Part shown: piece after piece, positions 48,523-61,600 of the stretch | How positions within the stretch are numbered: the stretch's first letter is position 1 | Layout of the letters: each line of letters begins with the position of its first letter | From: Acanthaster planci | Taxonomy: Eukaryota > Echinodermata > Asteroidea > Valvatida > Acanthasteridae | Reading direction: 5' to 3' | Assembly (NCBI RefSeq): GCF_001949145.1 | Contig: NW_019091370.1 | Span: 1,063,601 to 1,127,600, forward strand | DNA: 64,000 nt | Position numbers and translations under genes: made by a program | Notes under the pieces: generated by a model | Told to the model about the DNA's origin: nothing | Database searches by the model: none | The model's input: only the letters and a program-made list of their open reading frames with translations

Positions 48523-50835
48523 ACAGAGCTAAGTCCAGACTGTCGTTTGCACCATTTCGTGAACTACAGTGGTCCAGCTATCCGCCTGTTGTTATGCACC
48601 TCCATAATCATGTATGATTAAGATCGACGGTCACTGCTTAGTAGGCCTACCCAACGAGAAAAGGACCACGCAGAGTTATGTTGAAAAAAATCCTGTATAT
48701 CACATCCTGTCGATCAACTTTCACGTGCAACTGCGATTTTGAAGTTGAAGTCATTCAGAAGGGGATCTTCCTAGCTGTTTTCGATTGACACGAAGTCTTT
48801 CAGATGCTAGTTCCGTAATGGAGGAAGGCCTTGAACAATGATCTCATGTGTGTAATGATGTCGTAAAACATCCGGCCAAACCGCCAGATCCAGCTGATGC
48901 CAAGTTGTAGAGAAGATTTAGATGCGCTGTTTGTTTGGCGTTGTAAATGGTGTTTTCGTCCAGCATCAAATCCTTTGTCACTTTTAGTGCAGGAGAGGTT
49001 ACCTGCCCAAGAGACTTCCTAGAAATTCTCGTATGGTCGCTTTCGACATCAGCTTTAGCATAGAAGATGAACTGTCTGGATTTTTGAAGCCTGCTGACGT
49101 GTAGTTTGACTGTGTAGTTGACAAACCGGATCGATACATCTATCATGGCCGCCCGGCCTTGAGAGTTGTGTTCGAGCGATTCGCTTGAGTGAGCCTTTTG
49201 TGACAAGCCTGCCATTCCAGGCGACCAGGTAAACACGGATGGTGTTTAGTGGCTGGTTCAATATTTGCTTAGGCCTAAAGCCTTGGCACCAAGCCATGGG
49301 GACAGTTTGCGCAGATTTCAGGACACAAATACTGTTTTGTATAAGATCTTACAGGGAGTTGTTTTCATAATGAATGTTTCCACAAAGGATAAATTCAGTC
49401 GGTATTTTATCTGGCTTTAAGTTAACGAAGTTGTAGATCACAACGCTTATTTTCACTGTGAATGTTTTTTGTCTGTGGGGATACAAGATGGGGAAGGCTA
49501 CTAATTATCCGTCGTGTTTTCCTTGAAGCCTCGTAATTTGCTGACTCATTGCTGAAGTTTACAACAAAGAGAAAAAAAAACAAGAAAAGGCCGTCTGCAT
49601 ATGGTTTGGATCATCTTGTAAATCACTGGCACCAAATCCCTAACGTTTGAGTTCTGAAAAGAATGACTGAGATCGTGAACACTTGATGACAAAATATTGT
49701 TGTTATGAGCGAATTCTTAGGGTCTTAAGCGTCTCAGTCCTTTTATTGCAAGGCTCTGATTAGAACAAATTCGGCTGTCCGAGCGGCCTTGTTTTAATGA
49801 GAGTTGACTGCCACGTCCGCACGCAGTATGAAGTAGGAGGCGCTCGAGAGCACGTGTTCCAGCTTGAAAATCAGGCCGTATTACTTGGGAATGACATAGG
49901 TTCCGTTGCCATGGCAACCGACCGACCCCTCTCTCATCCATGGAGCGCAAAACCGCGCCGGGCGCATCGCGTATGCGCGATAACCATAGTTGTGTCTCAT
50001 CTCCCGCGTGCCTGGCTTTTTTATTTATGCATTTTTCAGTGATATTTTGTGGTCTAGTTTCATCGGATGGTCGTTTTAATACTCAAATAATTCAGTCTCT
50101 TCTTACTTGTGGTATTATTAACAAACCGACTGCATGATAGGAGTGGTGATTGCTGACATTTTAATGTCCAGTTCATGATATTAACAGTAGCGCATTACAA
50201 ATTAAGTTTTTAAAAATGGCTATGGGTTAAACAGTTTTTAACCACACCCACGAAGTTTTTACACTTTGACTTAAATCCTGTAATAATTTTACCTTCCAAA
50301 GTTAAATACACTGATAAATCCAAGGTCAAGAACATCATTAACTTCATCGAACATAAATACAAAATCCAACTTTTCACGATGGGGGTTTTCACAGGTTATG
50401 ATTGTAGTGCTGTAAAAAATTTGCAACTGTATAACAAATGTTCTCTAAGGAATACAACAGTGAAGCTGCATAATTGGTGTAAAACGCGTATCTTAATGTG
50501 CTTGGGAAGAGATATTGGTCTCATCAACCTTGAAGGCTTCAATTCGATAGATGTTTTCCTGTTTGATTCGTGATATGTACATTCGTGAATGTAGAATTGA
50601 CATTTTGAAACTACTGTGTTTAACACGGCTGATGATAAAATCGTTTTCCAAATTTTGGCTTCGTAACCGGTTTGGTTTCAGAAGAGACCCATGTTCCTCA
50701 ACACAAATTAATGTCCCGTTCTGTAAATGCGGCCTGAATTTTTATTAGTGCAGATAATTATGATACTGAAGCTGGACTCGGAGTTAATTTGGAAAATCAG
50801 CCTCTAATCGTGTTGGATATTAGCCGATATCAGAT
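48523..50835. other. SRCR-phosphatase spacer
   Basis: Upstream region of the SRCR gene and 3' flank of the first phosphatase. A 130-codon minus-strand frame (48844-49236) is the only long one; it has no recognised domain, signal peptide or splice context and is left out as a gene. Nothing else supported. Confidence 0.5.
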
Positions 50836-53800
50836 CTAGCATCCCGTACGTGTCTTGTATCTTCCCAGGCAGGCGCCGTACGTCATCAGCGTGTTGATGT
50901 AGCTCTGTTCGTGAACACCTTGGGCCAGGTGAGCGTGCGGACCGCTGGCGAAAATCTGCACGTCCTCCCCACCGTTTGTCTCTTCAGCTAAGGGGACCAG
51001 AGACTGGGCCTGGTAGTCCAGATCCTCTGCTCAGAAAGAGAGGGAAAAAAATCGACATGATTGCTCAGCTTTGGTGCGGGATTACTTCAACTCCTCGTCA
51101 CCTCTACAAAATGAATCTTTGCTGCAAGATCGCGAGTGGTTTTGATTTCCATATGCAGCTGCTGCAGCAGGATATTTTAATTAAAAGTGCGCAAGATATT
51201 ACTTGCTGTCTGTGGCTTATACTGATTAAACGCTTCCTTTGGAAAGTTTTACCTTCTTTTTGTTACAACTCGCGTGAAACAGGCCTCTTGCCTGCGATCG
51301 ATCTTCCTGTTTTTCTTGTGGTTTTATAGCACTTTGTTGAGTTGTTTTGTTTGTCTTGTCTTTTGTTGTTGATAGCGTTCTGTTGTTCTTTTTTGTTTGT
51401 TTTGTTATTTTTTGTTATTGTTTAGTTTGGTTTGGTTTAAGGCTTTTCAAACTTGGACTGGGAAGAAACAGCTTCTAAAAAGTTTCCAGCAGTCTATCTA
51501 TTCTTTCCAATCAAAACCTCACCTGTGTCAATGTCATCGATGATGGGTCGACCACCTTTTTCTACGAAGCTTTTTTGTACTTCTACGGCTGACGGGCCAT
51601 TCGCGTATCCGAACGTAGTGTACGATCTGCCGTCACTGAGCTGCGCAAACTCTTCTTTTGCGTACACCTTCCCTGTTGGTGAAGGACAGCAATCTTACAT
51701 CTATTCTCAAATGCTACAGGAGGCGTTACTCATAATGAGGCCAGAATAAACGGGGACATTTCCATCAGCGACGAAGATTTTTTTAGCTCACTGGACGAGC
51801 GACAGTGTTCTTATTGGTGGCAACCATTGCTTTTACTATACGACAGCAGTGCAAGCGAAAAAGTTGCTTTTGCGGAAGTCTGCTCTTTTTACACATAACA
51901 GCCAGTCCTTAAGTAAAATCAACGTGACTTCAAAACTGCTTCGAGGAGGTAGGCCCACATTCGCCCATAGCTGAGGATCCTTTTGTCCGGGGAGATCTCA
52001 CAGTACAAAGTTGCTTTTAGCCGACTTTAAAACAACAACAGCGCCACCATGCTTTAAAAAGTGGAGAAGACGCCACGCTGGATGGTACACAAATTTACCT
52101 GGCGACTTTTGCAGTCGAGATCAAGGGTCCTTACCCAGAACGTTTTGACCTCTGCAGGGGTACCCAGCCATGGTCATGGTATGGCCATGGTCGGCTGTGA
52201 CAATGACCATGGTGTCCAGGTCGCTTGTCATAGACACGACCTTCTCGACGGCCTTGTCCATAGCAAGGGTTTCATGAAGAGCACGCCCCACTTTGTTCTG
52301 GCGATGACCGGTGTCGATATGCGCTCCTGGTGGTAGGTGAAAGAACTAGTACTTTTAGTTTAACCCTCTTCAGTTTGACTTAAAATTTGAAAGCATTTGC
52401 TTGCGCAAAGGTACCAGGAATTCTTTCCAAAGTAAAAGTGACTTATGTAAATGAAACGAAATGCTATTACAAAGACCCTATGTACATAATTTATACTTTG
52501 GTTATAATTTATGTATTATTTTAAATTATAGTGGTAAAATGTCTTGCCTGGGGACATGCGGTGATAAAATCAACCCACACAATTAGATTAGATCCTGACC
52601 TCAGAGAAACAGATCACAGGGCCGTTTACATGCACGCTACAGGCTCAAACTTTACTTATGTTGCCCAGAAACCCACCACACTCCCCGTGACTGTTTGGAT
52701 AGGAAATTCTAAAATGTGTACAAACCTTCTACCAGAAGGAGGTAGTTTTGATTTTTGTTTTGGAGTAGCTGGAGTGCTTTTTCCACCATCTCGGAGAGGC
52801 TGGGTTCTTTCACCGACCGGCCCTCGTTGTAAGACATGTCTAGCCTGCTGAAAAGCCCTATGAGAAAGACCAGAGTTTGGTTCTTTCAACCACAGTGGCA
52901 ACCTTAATAAGGGCGTTTCACAATAGTGCGCCTCCAAGAGTTTGCAACGCGTTGACCAATCACAATGTGCGAAATCTGGCGACCCAGATGCGCGTTTGGA
53001 AAGGGTCGACAGATTTCGCGCGTTGTGATTGGTCAAGGCATTGCAAACTCTTTGAGCGCACTATTGTGAATCGCCCGTATTGGAACTCGTTACTGAGACT
53101 GGCACGAGCATTGTAGAGAGGTGGCACGTGCGCGTTACATGCCGACTCAACCAATAGGGTATTGTGACTTGCCGAATACACACGCGCGTCTAGTTTAAGC
53201 AATCGCGCGTGAGCCTCATGCCACCATTGATCTCCAATGGATGCCACCCATCCTCGACTCCATGGGCTGCATGCACGTTCCTTCACTAAGATCGTGCAAG
53301 GCATGGTGGGAACCAACATGGTGCGGCAAGATCATACCCATGGGAACGAGGTTAAGTGCTACCGTCTCATAGGGTTAGTCTACATCACAGCCGTTCCGTT
53401 TATTTCTATTCAGTTCTGTGTCCCTTCTTACCGAGCACGTAATCAGTGGATGTACTGAGAGACTGCAGGGCTGCCTTGTCGGTGACGTAAGCCATACTCC
53501 CTAGTTTGCCGTACTTTGTCTTCCAAGCCTCGATGAGGTCAGCATCTCTGCGACCTCCTGTGACGCCAGAGTCGGCCGGGTCTGGCTGGTCATCCATCAT
53601 GAAGTAATACCTACCACCTCCCAGAGCAACCTTGCGGGAAACATACGATTGGTCATTACTCAAGATAGAATGAAACAGATCTTCTTCCCAAAGCTGCTGC
53701 TAGATTAAAGCTGAGATGTATCTGTAATGGATGAATGGATTAGCTGAAATGACACGTTGTTTCACACAGTGCAGTTTCTGAAAAGGTGACGTACTTCCGT

Positions 53801-56800
53801 GTCTACTCAAAGGGTAGATACCGGCAGGAACTCAACGCCCTCCGACCACAACCATCAACATCGAAATGAATCGTGCTTTTCTCAAGACGACCAGCTTAAC
53901 GTGTGCACGTGCTTAATTTCGCGAGTGCCGATTTTTTCAAATAATTTTTTGGGGTTTCTAGTAATTCACACATCGATGGAGTGAAGTTGGCGTCCTTTAA
54001 ATTTTCATCCAAAATTTACCCCTCTCAAAATTGATTTATGAAATGTACCGGTAGGTCTACTGTAAAATTCACCACGCAAGTTTTAATACATTTACGATCA
54101 AGTAATAGGCCTACCTAACTTTACAGACCATAGGAAACACTTCCTTCTAACTTTAATTTGCCACTCTTTATGTAGAACGCGAGTCGGAGTTGTCTTACGT
54201 CAATTTCTACGCCATCACCCACGAACTGTTTGGCGATGTCGTCCACGGCACAACCAGTGGGCGATTCTAGTTTCCATTCGGCGTTGGGGCTGTGAGCGTA
54301 GGCGGCCGCTGGCGTGTTGCCCACTATGGCGTCAGTTGTCACAATACCGGTGCTCCAACCTTTAATGCACAAAATCCCATTTTAGGAAAATTTAACATCT
54401 CTCTTTGTCCAGCATTGATTCTTCCACGCTCTGTGGTGGGGGAGGTATGTGTTGTTTTTTATCGTGAATTTGCATCAGCAGTTTGCACGGCAACATTGGT
54501 AGGGTGTCAAGCACTGCACCTTAATGGAAATCTATTCCAAATGAACGGATTTTCTCTGATAGCATTCCTTTGAAGGGTTTAGTTTTGGCAGAAGACAAGC
54601 CCACCTGCTTCTTTTGCTTCGGTGAGGATGGACTTGACTTCATTGCCTGCTGCCGAGGAGCAGTCCCCGGGCACCGCAGCGCCGCTCAGACCTAACCACC
54701 CGGCTCTTCGTTTTCACGCCGGTCAAGATGGCCGTTGCCGTGCTGGCACAGTCCGGCACTTGCATGTCCACGTTGTAGGTCTTTTGGGAAAAGAGATTTC
54801 ACATTATCACCTTAGGTTGGAAATAATTTGTATAAATTTGTAGAGTACAAGTTTAAAGCAGGGGTTTATGTCTTCCCGTTTGGAGAGAAATGGCATCTGG
54901 TGCCACGAAGACTTAATTCACGGGTGGAAATTTTAAGTGGAACCCCAAAGCTGTACTGATCGATGAGTTCTATGAATAAGCAGAAATTACAGAATGTGAG
55001 TATTTGACACGGATTTTTGCAAAAAGTGCCAGAAATGTACAAGTTTTTGCAAATGGACTAGTAATAGAATCCGAGTCCTGTTGGAAATGTTTGGACATCT
55101 CCAGCAAATCCTAAGATTTTTTGTCAAAATAGCAAGCTTACATTCTACTGTCTAACTTCATTACTTGTAACTCATAATCCAACGTGTTTGTCCACAATGA
55201 GCCTCGAACTGCACCTGTCAACGTAGCAACTTTCTTAGCTCCTTTGCTTGGAACTGTACTAAACTGAACTTCACTGGTACACGAACGGATACGAAATGCA
55301 CGCTTTCGCATCGCTACAAAGAACATGAACATAATAGCTCTTTTCAACCGATGAGGGGGTGCTTCTGTTCACGGAAGATAGTGTTTCCGTATTTTCTTCA
55401 ACAAAGCATGTGCTTTAAAGAACGCCAGTCTCGCTGTGTCCTCTATCACACATGAATGCATTATAAAATCTGCTCTCAAATCCCAAAATCTGACCTTAGA
55501 CATTCCGACGTATGGGAACTTCTCAAAGGACAGGAAGCCCTCTTCCCCGGGCATATCGTTCTTCTGCCCCTTCAGGATCCTGGCTCCGACTGCGGTCGGT
55601 ATGCTCATGCCGTCCCCGATGAACAGGACGATGCTCTTGGCTGTGTTTTTGTTCAGGTTTTCCCCAAGCTTGATGGCATTCTTCATGGTTTCCCTGGCCT
55701 GCTTCCTCCAGTAGTCTGGCTTGGCAGCTGTGTTTGGATGGTGGAGAATTTAGCGATTTAGTTCTCCTTTAGCTTGAGACGGATTCTGTTCTTATCACGA
55801 AACAACGCACATCGTCAGTCAGTGGGACGAAGTTATTTTTGCTGTTTTCATTTCTTTTTAATACTTATAAGTGCTTTTTATTTCTTCAAATCAATTTGTA
55901 GGACATGTAAGAAAATAAAAATGCTTTAAGAAGACCTTCTAACAAGGTTCTCGGAGTCCAGCAAACAGAAAGTTACAGTTTGTAAGGTCAACTTTTGTGT
56001 GCTATATTTAGATGTCCACGTTTATTTCAAATAGTTCCGTACCGTCGTAGACACAGGTTGAGTTCTCTGTAATTTTGAACGGTGGACTCAATTTTATCCA
56101 CCAAGAATTGAACTTCAGATTTTATTGATTCAAAAAATCCCTTTCCTTAGAAGTGAGAATTACCACTCCTCGAAAAGGGTATTCTCTCACAAAGGCAGGA
56201 GCCTTGTATGGGAATGTGATTTTATCAATCGTAATTGCAGCAAGCGATTACTGGTTCATCATAACCACCTTAAGATGACTAGTTTCAAGGCAGGAAACAC
56301 ACCTAGCATTCTAGAGATATGAAAAGGGGGCACACGACGTCTGGATATGATAGTTAAAGAATTGAATTCGGGTATCCCCCATGATGTTATCTTACCTTCA
56401 ACTGCTACGTCCTTAAGGTTTTTCTCAAACGCTGGTGTACGTGGTTTGTTAATGTTTACGTCACATGTGCCGGAGTCTTTGTTCACATGCAAGCACCAAG
56501 AAAGAAAGAAAACATTTTATTTGTAGATCTGGGCTGAAAACCTTCCTTTGACAAAAACCAATCGAGAAATATTTATGCAATTACAGGTTTTTCGACAGGC
56601 TGAGCAAAATTCGACTACATACAAATTTAAAAATGTAGTCCATTTGTTTTCCAAAATGGCTTTAAAATCATGAACTGTACCTTTACCAACGTGTAGAGAG
56701 GGCTCTTTTCAAATTAATTGGATCAGTGAGACCGGGGAAAAAGTCAGAATTTGTAAAGTGATGCGCCGATGAATGAACACTGTCCAACTAAGCTCGCGCA

Positions 56801-56976
56801 TCTTTCTAAACTGTGCTACCAGTTATGTAAATGTACTTCATACGTGGTAAAACATCATTTAGGAAAAAAAGAGTAATAAACGGTTCATTTGAACCTAGCC
56901 TACCTGCTCCCAGAACGATCGTCAGCTTGCAAGTTGCAACTAAGCACACCAGCACAAACACAGCCTTGGACGCCAT
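50836..56976 (-). CDS. ALPL-like: Alkaline phosphatase homologue with degenerate active site (ALP1), frameshifted
   Basis: Ten exons: 56976-56904, 56476-56396, 55727-55495, 54780-54605, 54359-54199, 53630-53432, 52857-52726, 52326-52135, 51672-51523, 51026-50836. One nt too many in exon 4 (near 54690-54697) breaks frame; without it 528 residues. Signal peptide, then a short exon absent from ALP2. Fold landmarks remain: FIGDG (Asp90), LGGGR, LLLVEG, TADHGH (Asp397/His398), GGEDV, HEQSY. Catalytic residues are replaced (placental ALP numbering): Ser92 is Cys140 (PDCAST), His153 is Gly201, Arg166 is Ala214, His317 is Thr357, zinc ligand His320 is Arg360 (IDTGHR), zinc ligand His432 is Asn483 (EETNGGED). 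No hydrophobic GPI tail; it ends shortly after the last core helix. Splice sites are sound, so a secreted pseudoenzyme is plausible; the frameshift alternatively marks decay or an assembly error. Confidence 0.85.
52911..53076. mobile_element. Palindromic MITE, copy 2 (both ends present)
   Basis: Left end GGGCGTTTCACAATAGTGCG mirrors right end GCGCACTATTGTGAATCGCC. Inner arms repeat the pairing seen at 7755-7898 (AGAGTTTGCAACGCGTTG and its complement). It lies in the ALP1 intron between exons 6 and 7. Flanks (TTAATAA on the left, GTATTGG on the right) hint that the inverted repeat may extend a few more bases; no certain target duplication. Confidence 0.85.
55225..55374 (+). repeat. Dispersed repeat family R1, copy 3 (partial)
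   Basis: Matches the later part of 29980-30166, including CTCTTTTCAACCGATGAGGG and GGTGCTTCTG and the CGCATCGCTA block. It lies in an ALP1 intron. More diverged at its left end than copies 1 and 2. Confidence 0.65.
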
Positions 56977-58626
56977 GTCTGTACTTCACTGCCGACACAC
57001 GATAGCGACCAAACTTTGGGCACGATTGGCTCTGGAGGTACTCTGCCCGCGGGCACTCTGGTCCTTGTTTCAGTCCCCTTATCTGTTGACAACCTAAGCG
57101 GTTCTACAGCCGAGCCGCAATCCTGTACCCAATTCGTATTTAGATTGAGTGGAAGTTCAAGTAGTTTGACGATAATACTTTGAGACGCGTCATTTGTGGG
57201 AGGGGCCATAAGTAGGCACCACTGCGCATGTCTGTGCCAATCTCCGGACTTTGAGCTCGCGCGAAACAAGTTTTGTAGCACTAACGGATTTTATGAACGT
57301 TCCTTTCCGCTGTCAGTCTTCGAAAATGGCAGTAAGCTACCAACCAAGGTCACTACATGCATTGATGCCCATATGCCAGCTGTGCATGAGTTCATGAACG
57401 TTCGTTTCAGTCGTCTGTCTTCGAAAATGGCACAAATCCCCCCCCACAGCCAAGGTCACTACCCGCATATGAGTTCATTTCATTTTCATATCATTGGGGA
57501 TTTACAGTGCGAATAGGCCTGCATTGATAAAAAAAATAGCCGCACTTATGAAATTGCAATCAGCGTCCTACATTGCAAAAAAATGGATTTTTAGTAGAGG
57601 TAGAAACACTCCCACGTCACTTTAAACTGCTTTGTTGCTTTTTTACCGCCCTCTGTTGGTGCCCTCCTGAACAGCCAATAAGCTTCAAAACCTTGCAAGG
57701 CAATGCACGTCGACCATTACAAACCGATGCAATACTTAGAAAGTCGTAGTCCCCACGCAGACCCATTAAGATAAAAGTAGATAAACTGATAAACCATCAC
57801 CATCATCCAAGCCAGCTGTCAAAGAGGTATTTATCGTTGTTGAGCCTGTCAGAATTGCAGGATAAATATCGTCATCCGCTGTCGTGAAAGCCGCCAGGGG
57901 AAATTAATCATATCCAAACTCTTTGTATTATATTATAGGCGTTTGGAACCATAAAAGTTGCAACCGGATATTTCAGACTGTTTTAAAGACGAATTACGGA
58001 TGGCTGATGTGGGTCCACTTATATAGTCGCTCACTTATGGAATTAGCAGTGATGGGCATGTGACGTTTTTCCCACATCATAACATGCAAAGTCCATGAAG
58101 TTGTTACACAAAAACACTAGGAAACGTTCCAAGATTACGGTAGAATTTTAGCGACCAATACGATATTATGGCACTATAAGGGACACTTCTACAGAAGATC
58201 TACACTTAAAATACATCAATGGAATCACACTCGTCTTCGAGTACGAACATTATAGGAATCAAGTGAATTTTTCCGGTGAATTGAAATTATTACGTTTTAT
58301 TTCCCCTTGTCAAACATTTCGCATTTCAATTTTACAAAATTCAACAACGAAATAGAAAAGTAGAAAGGCTTTAATTTATTTTGAAGAACTGAGAATAGTG
58401 ACAAAAAGCTATTAATTTATGACTACTTTCATAAATAATTTACATTTGCAATTGGTCTGTTTTCTGTTCTGCCTGTGACGCAACGTTTTTATTTAAAATG
58501 TGGCGTCTAAAAATGATAAAAGAACAACACGTTGACAATTGATTAACCAAAGAAGAGGGAGGATTCAATAAACAAGCCATATGATAATAAAGTTCGTTTA
58601 TGGTGGAAACTGTACCATTCTTTATT
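56977..58626. other. Spacer between the two phosphatases
   Basis: Contains ALP1 upstream sequence and a roughly 100-base tandem duplication at 57288-57480: ATGAACGTTC, TTCGAAAATGGCA and CCAAGGTCACTAC appear twice in the same order. A TTTATT at 58621-58626 (AATAAA on the minus strand) directly follows the ALP2 stop. No gene seen. Confidence 0.55.
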
Positions 58627-61600
58627 CTACTTTGTAAAATTTATCAGTAGGTGGTTTATAAACTGAACTGCTGCAACTGAAATTGCAGCGAGCCCCGGTA
58701 CTCCCCCTGGAACCGCGCATGCGCTAGTGGGGGTTTTTTCCGGCACGCCCACCGTAGGGTCCACCGTGTGGCATCGGTTGTGGTAGTCTCCAATGCAGGC
58801 TGCGTACTGCATCACGTGCATTATGTAATGCTGCTCGTGCACCGTGTGGAACAGGTGAGACATGGGGCCACGGGCGAAGATCGCTACGTCTTCACCGCCG
58901 TGCGACTCGAACAAGGATAAGACCAGAGACTGCTGGGTGTACTTGGGGCCAGCTGAACAGAAAAAGAGTAACACTGAGACTGACGACATTCTTCAGTGGA
59001 ATTAGGAAGGAAGGAAGATAGACCCAACTTCGATGTTCTGGCAAGGATAAGAGTTCTATCTGGTTAGGACGTACTCTTTCTTTGCCTAGTCTACCAAGAC
59101 TTCTGGCCGAGCCAGGCTGGGTTAGGCGTTGTATATAGATTAGTTAGGATGACATTGGGTCGGGTTGAAATGTAAATACTGTTGACAGTAAGCTTAGGGG
59201 TAGATTATTTCAAGTTAACCTAATAATATCGATAACATAAACCTTAATTACACACATCTTGAGTTTGTCGATGAGTTACTAAGATCTTACATCTTACCTG
59301 TGTTAACATTTGTTATATTCGGGCGTTCGCCTGTTCCAGTCAGTGAGCTGCTGACTAAATAGCTAAACGGTCCGTTGGCATACCCAAGCGTTGTATATGG
59401 TAACCCGCGATCGTCAGAAAATATCTTATCTGAAAAAAAGAAAGGAAACATACTTCTTAGATTTGGTGTGAGGATGGGCAAATAGGTATGCGATAATACG
59501 TGCTCTAACTCTTCGGTCCTTAAACATGAACCAATGAACTTCGACGATGAAGAGCACTTTTCATAAATGAATTTTTAGTGAGTATATCTCTACGTCATAC
59601 TTCTCGATCTCTCTAAAAGTGACTGTTGTCCGGCCACCTTGTTTGTGGAGTTTCTAGAGTTTCTCTTTGGGAGTGCTAGTTTTCTCCCACATTTTGCCAG
59701 TTAGATATCCATTCCACGATTCTCTTTTGGTTTTAGGATGTATCCAGTCAAGACGTAGACCCAGGGCCATTTGTCATTAAAGTCATTCTCTTTTGCTGTA
59801 AAGTCTTTTGTTCACTGACTACGGCGCTGTGCCGCTAACACATCTCAACTTGGAGCAGTGAAAGCGAAATTAGGGTGGGAGAGAGCGCATGGATACAAGA
59901 CTGGAAAAGGGCGAAAAGGCCGACGCACCCAAAATCTTGTGGCCTCGGGGTGGGTATCCGGCAATGGACAGCGTGTGTCCGTGATCGGCAGTCTGCACTA
60001 TCAAAGTGTCGTCTCCGGTTAGCTCCAGTGACCTGTGGACAGCTTCGTCCAGAGCTATGGTGTCCGTTAAGGCATCGTAGCCTGTGTTAAGATGGTTGCC
60101 GTGGTCTATCCGACCACCTGAACGAAGGAAGAGATTGTAGAAGAGTTTGTGGTTTTATGAGCGGTTTCGCTGGTCGATTGCAATCGCCTGTACCGTGGTT
60201 GGTTTGTCTATCAGTCAGTTATTGATTGTCTGTCTGTCGGTCAGTCTTTCAGTGGGTCCGTCGGTCGTGTTGTTGGTTAGCGTATCGGATGGTCATTCGA
60301 TCGTTGGTCGAATGATTTGTAGGTCTGTGTCGGTTGAACGATTATGGTCAATTTGTTTTATTTTACCTTTATTAAGACCAATGATTATACAGACCTTCGA
60401 CAAAAAGAAAGAATCTGTTATTCTTTCGCTGGAGAATTCTAATCGCCTTTTCGGTCATCTCAGCGATGCTTGGCTCGCCGGCAACATCTTGAGGTCTATC
60501 GGCCGCAAAATGCATGTGGTTAAAGTCAAAAAGTCCTGGACAGAGGAAAGAGGTGCACAATTGGAATGAATTTACGAAGAAGGACTATTGCAATCCATTC
60601 TGCCAGAAAAAAATAAACATCTTTCAGTATTCAAGTAATGCCGACGGAAAATCCTGAAAACAGGAACGATGGGCAGAATAGTTCGGCGGGGGGATTCAAC
60701 TTGATTGTTTTGTATTGATCAGTCAGAGAATAGTGAACTTATTCAGGACTGCGCCCTCCTCGGCATGGGCGTTGTTTTCAACGAAGAAATTGACTGGAAG
60801 GAACAAAACTCAGTCACGCTGTTTGGACTGTTAGCTTTCAAAGGACAGTGATCACCACTCTATTCTTGGTTGTACGCTTAGATCTAGCACGTCACCTCAC
60901 GATCCAGTGGGCCCATAAAGACGTCTTTTTAATACTGGGCCGTCTAAGCTTTTGGTCATTTTGAATAAACGGTCGACTGTACCGAGGAGATAGTCGGTGG
61001 TCCACGGGTCGACTCGGTCAAACTCCGCCTGATTCCACACGTATTCGGCCGTTCCTTTTTGGCGGTATCTCGCCTTCCACTCGTCGATCAGATTGCGCCC
61101 GTCTGTCCTTATGCCTGAGAGAGTGGTGACCTCCGGGTCCTGAGTGGTGTTCGGTGTAAACATGCCCCTACCGCCGCCCATGACGACCTGAATATAGACA
61201 GGATGTACAGTTAGTACTTTGTCAGTGGATTGAGGGAACAATGTCCTAATTCCTAAGCACCCAACCAACCGGCACAAGCACCCTTACATTTTGTATCCTT
61301 GTGGGGAATTTCCTTTGTTCTCTTGTAGTAAAAAAATTAGTGTGTGAAGCACGGATTTCTGCGAGTGTTTATTGTGCCTTGTGGGGGTACCAGAACGATG
61401 GAAAGTACCCCACGAGGAGCATTCGTTGTTCTTATGGGGTACTAAAATGGTACCCCATAAAAAAATTCACGAAACTGATCTTTAGAAATTACTCAAAATA
61501 GGGATTTTTCAAAGTGTACTTGCCCGTCGCAAATTGAGATTTTTTATATAAGGGACGTTCAATTGAAATTTCGGCCAAGGGAAATGAATCAGGACTAAAT

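Noticed and set aside
52656-53319. Long frames in both directions near 53 kb
   Set aside because: Built from the MITE copy and the ALP1 exon 7 shadow; not conserved coding sequence.
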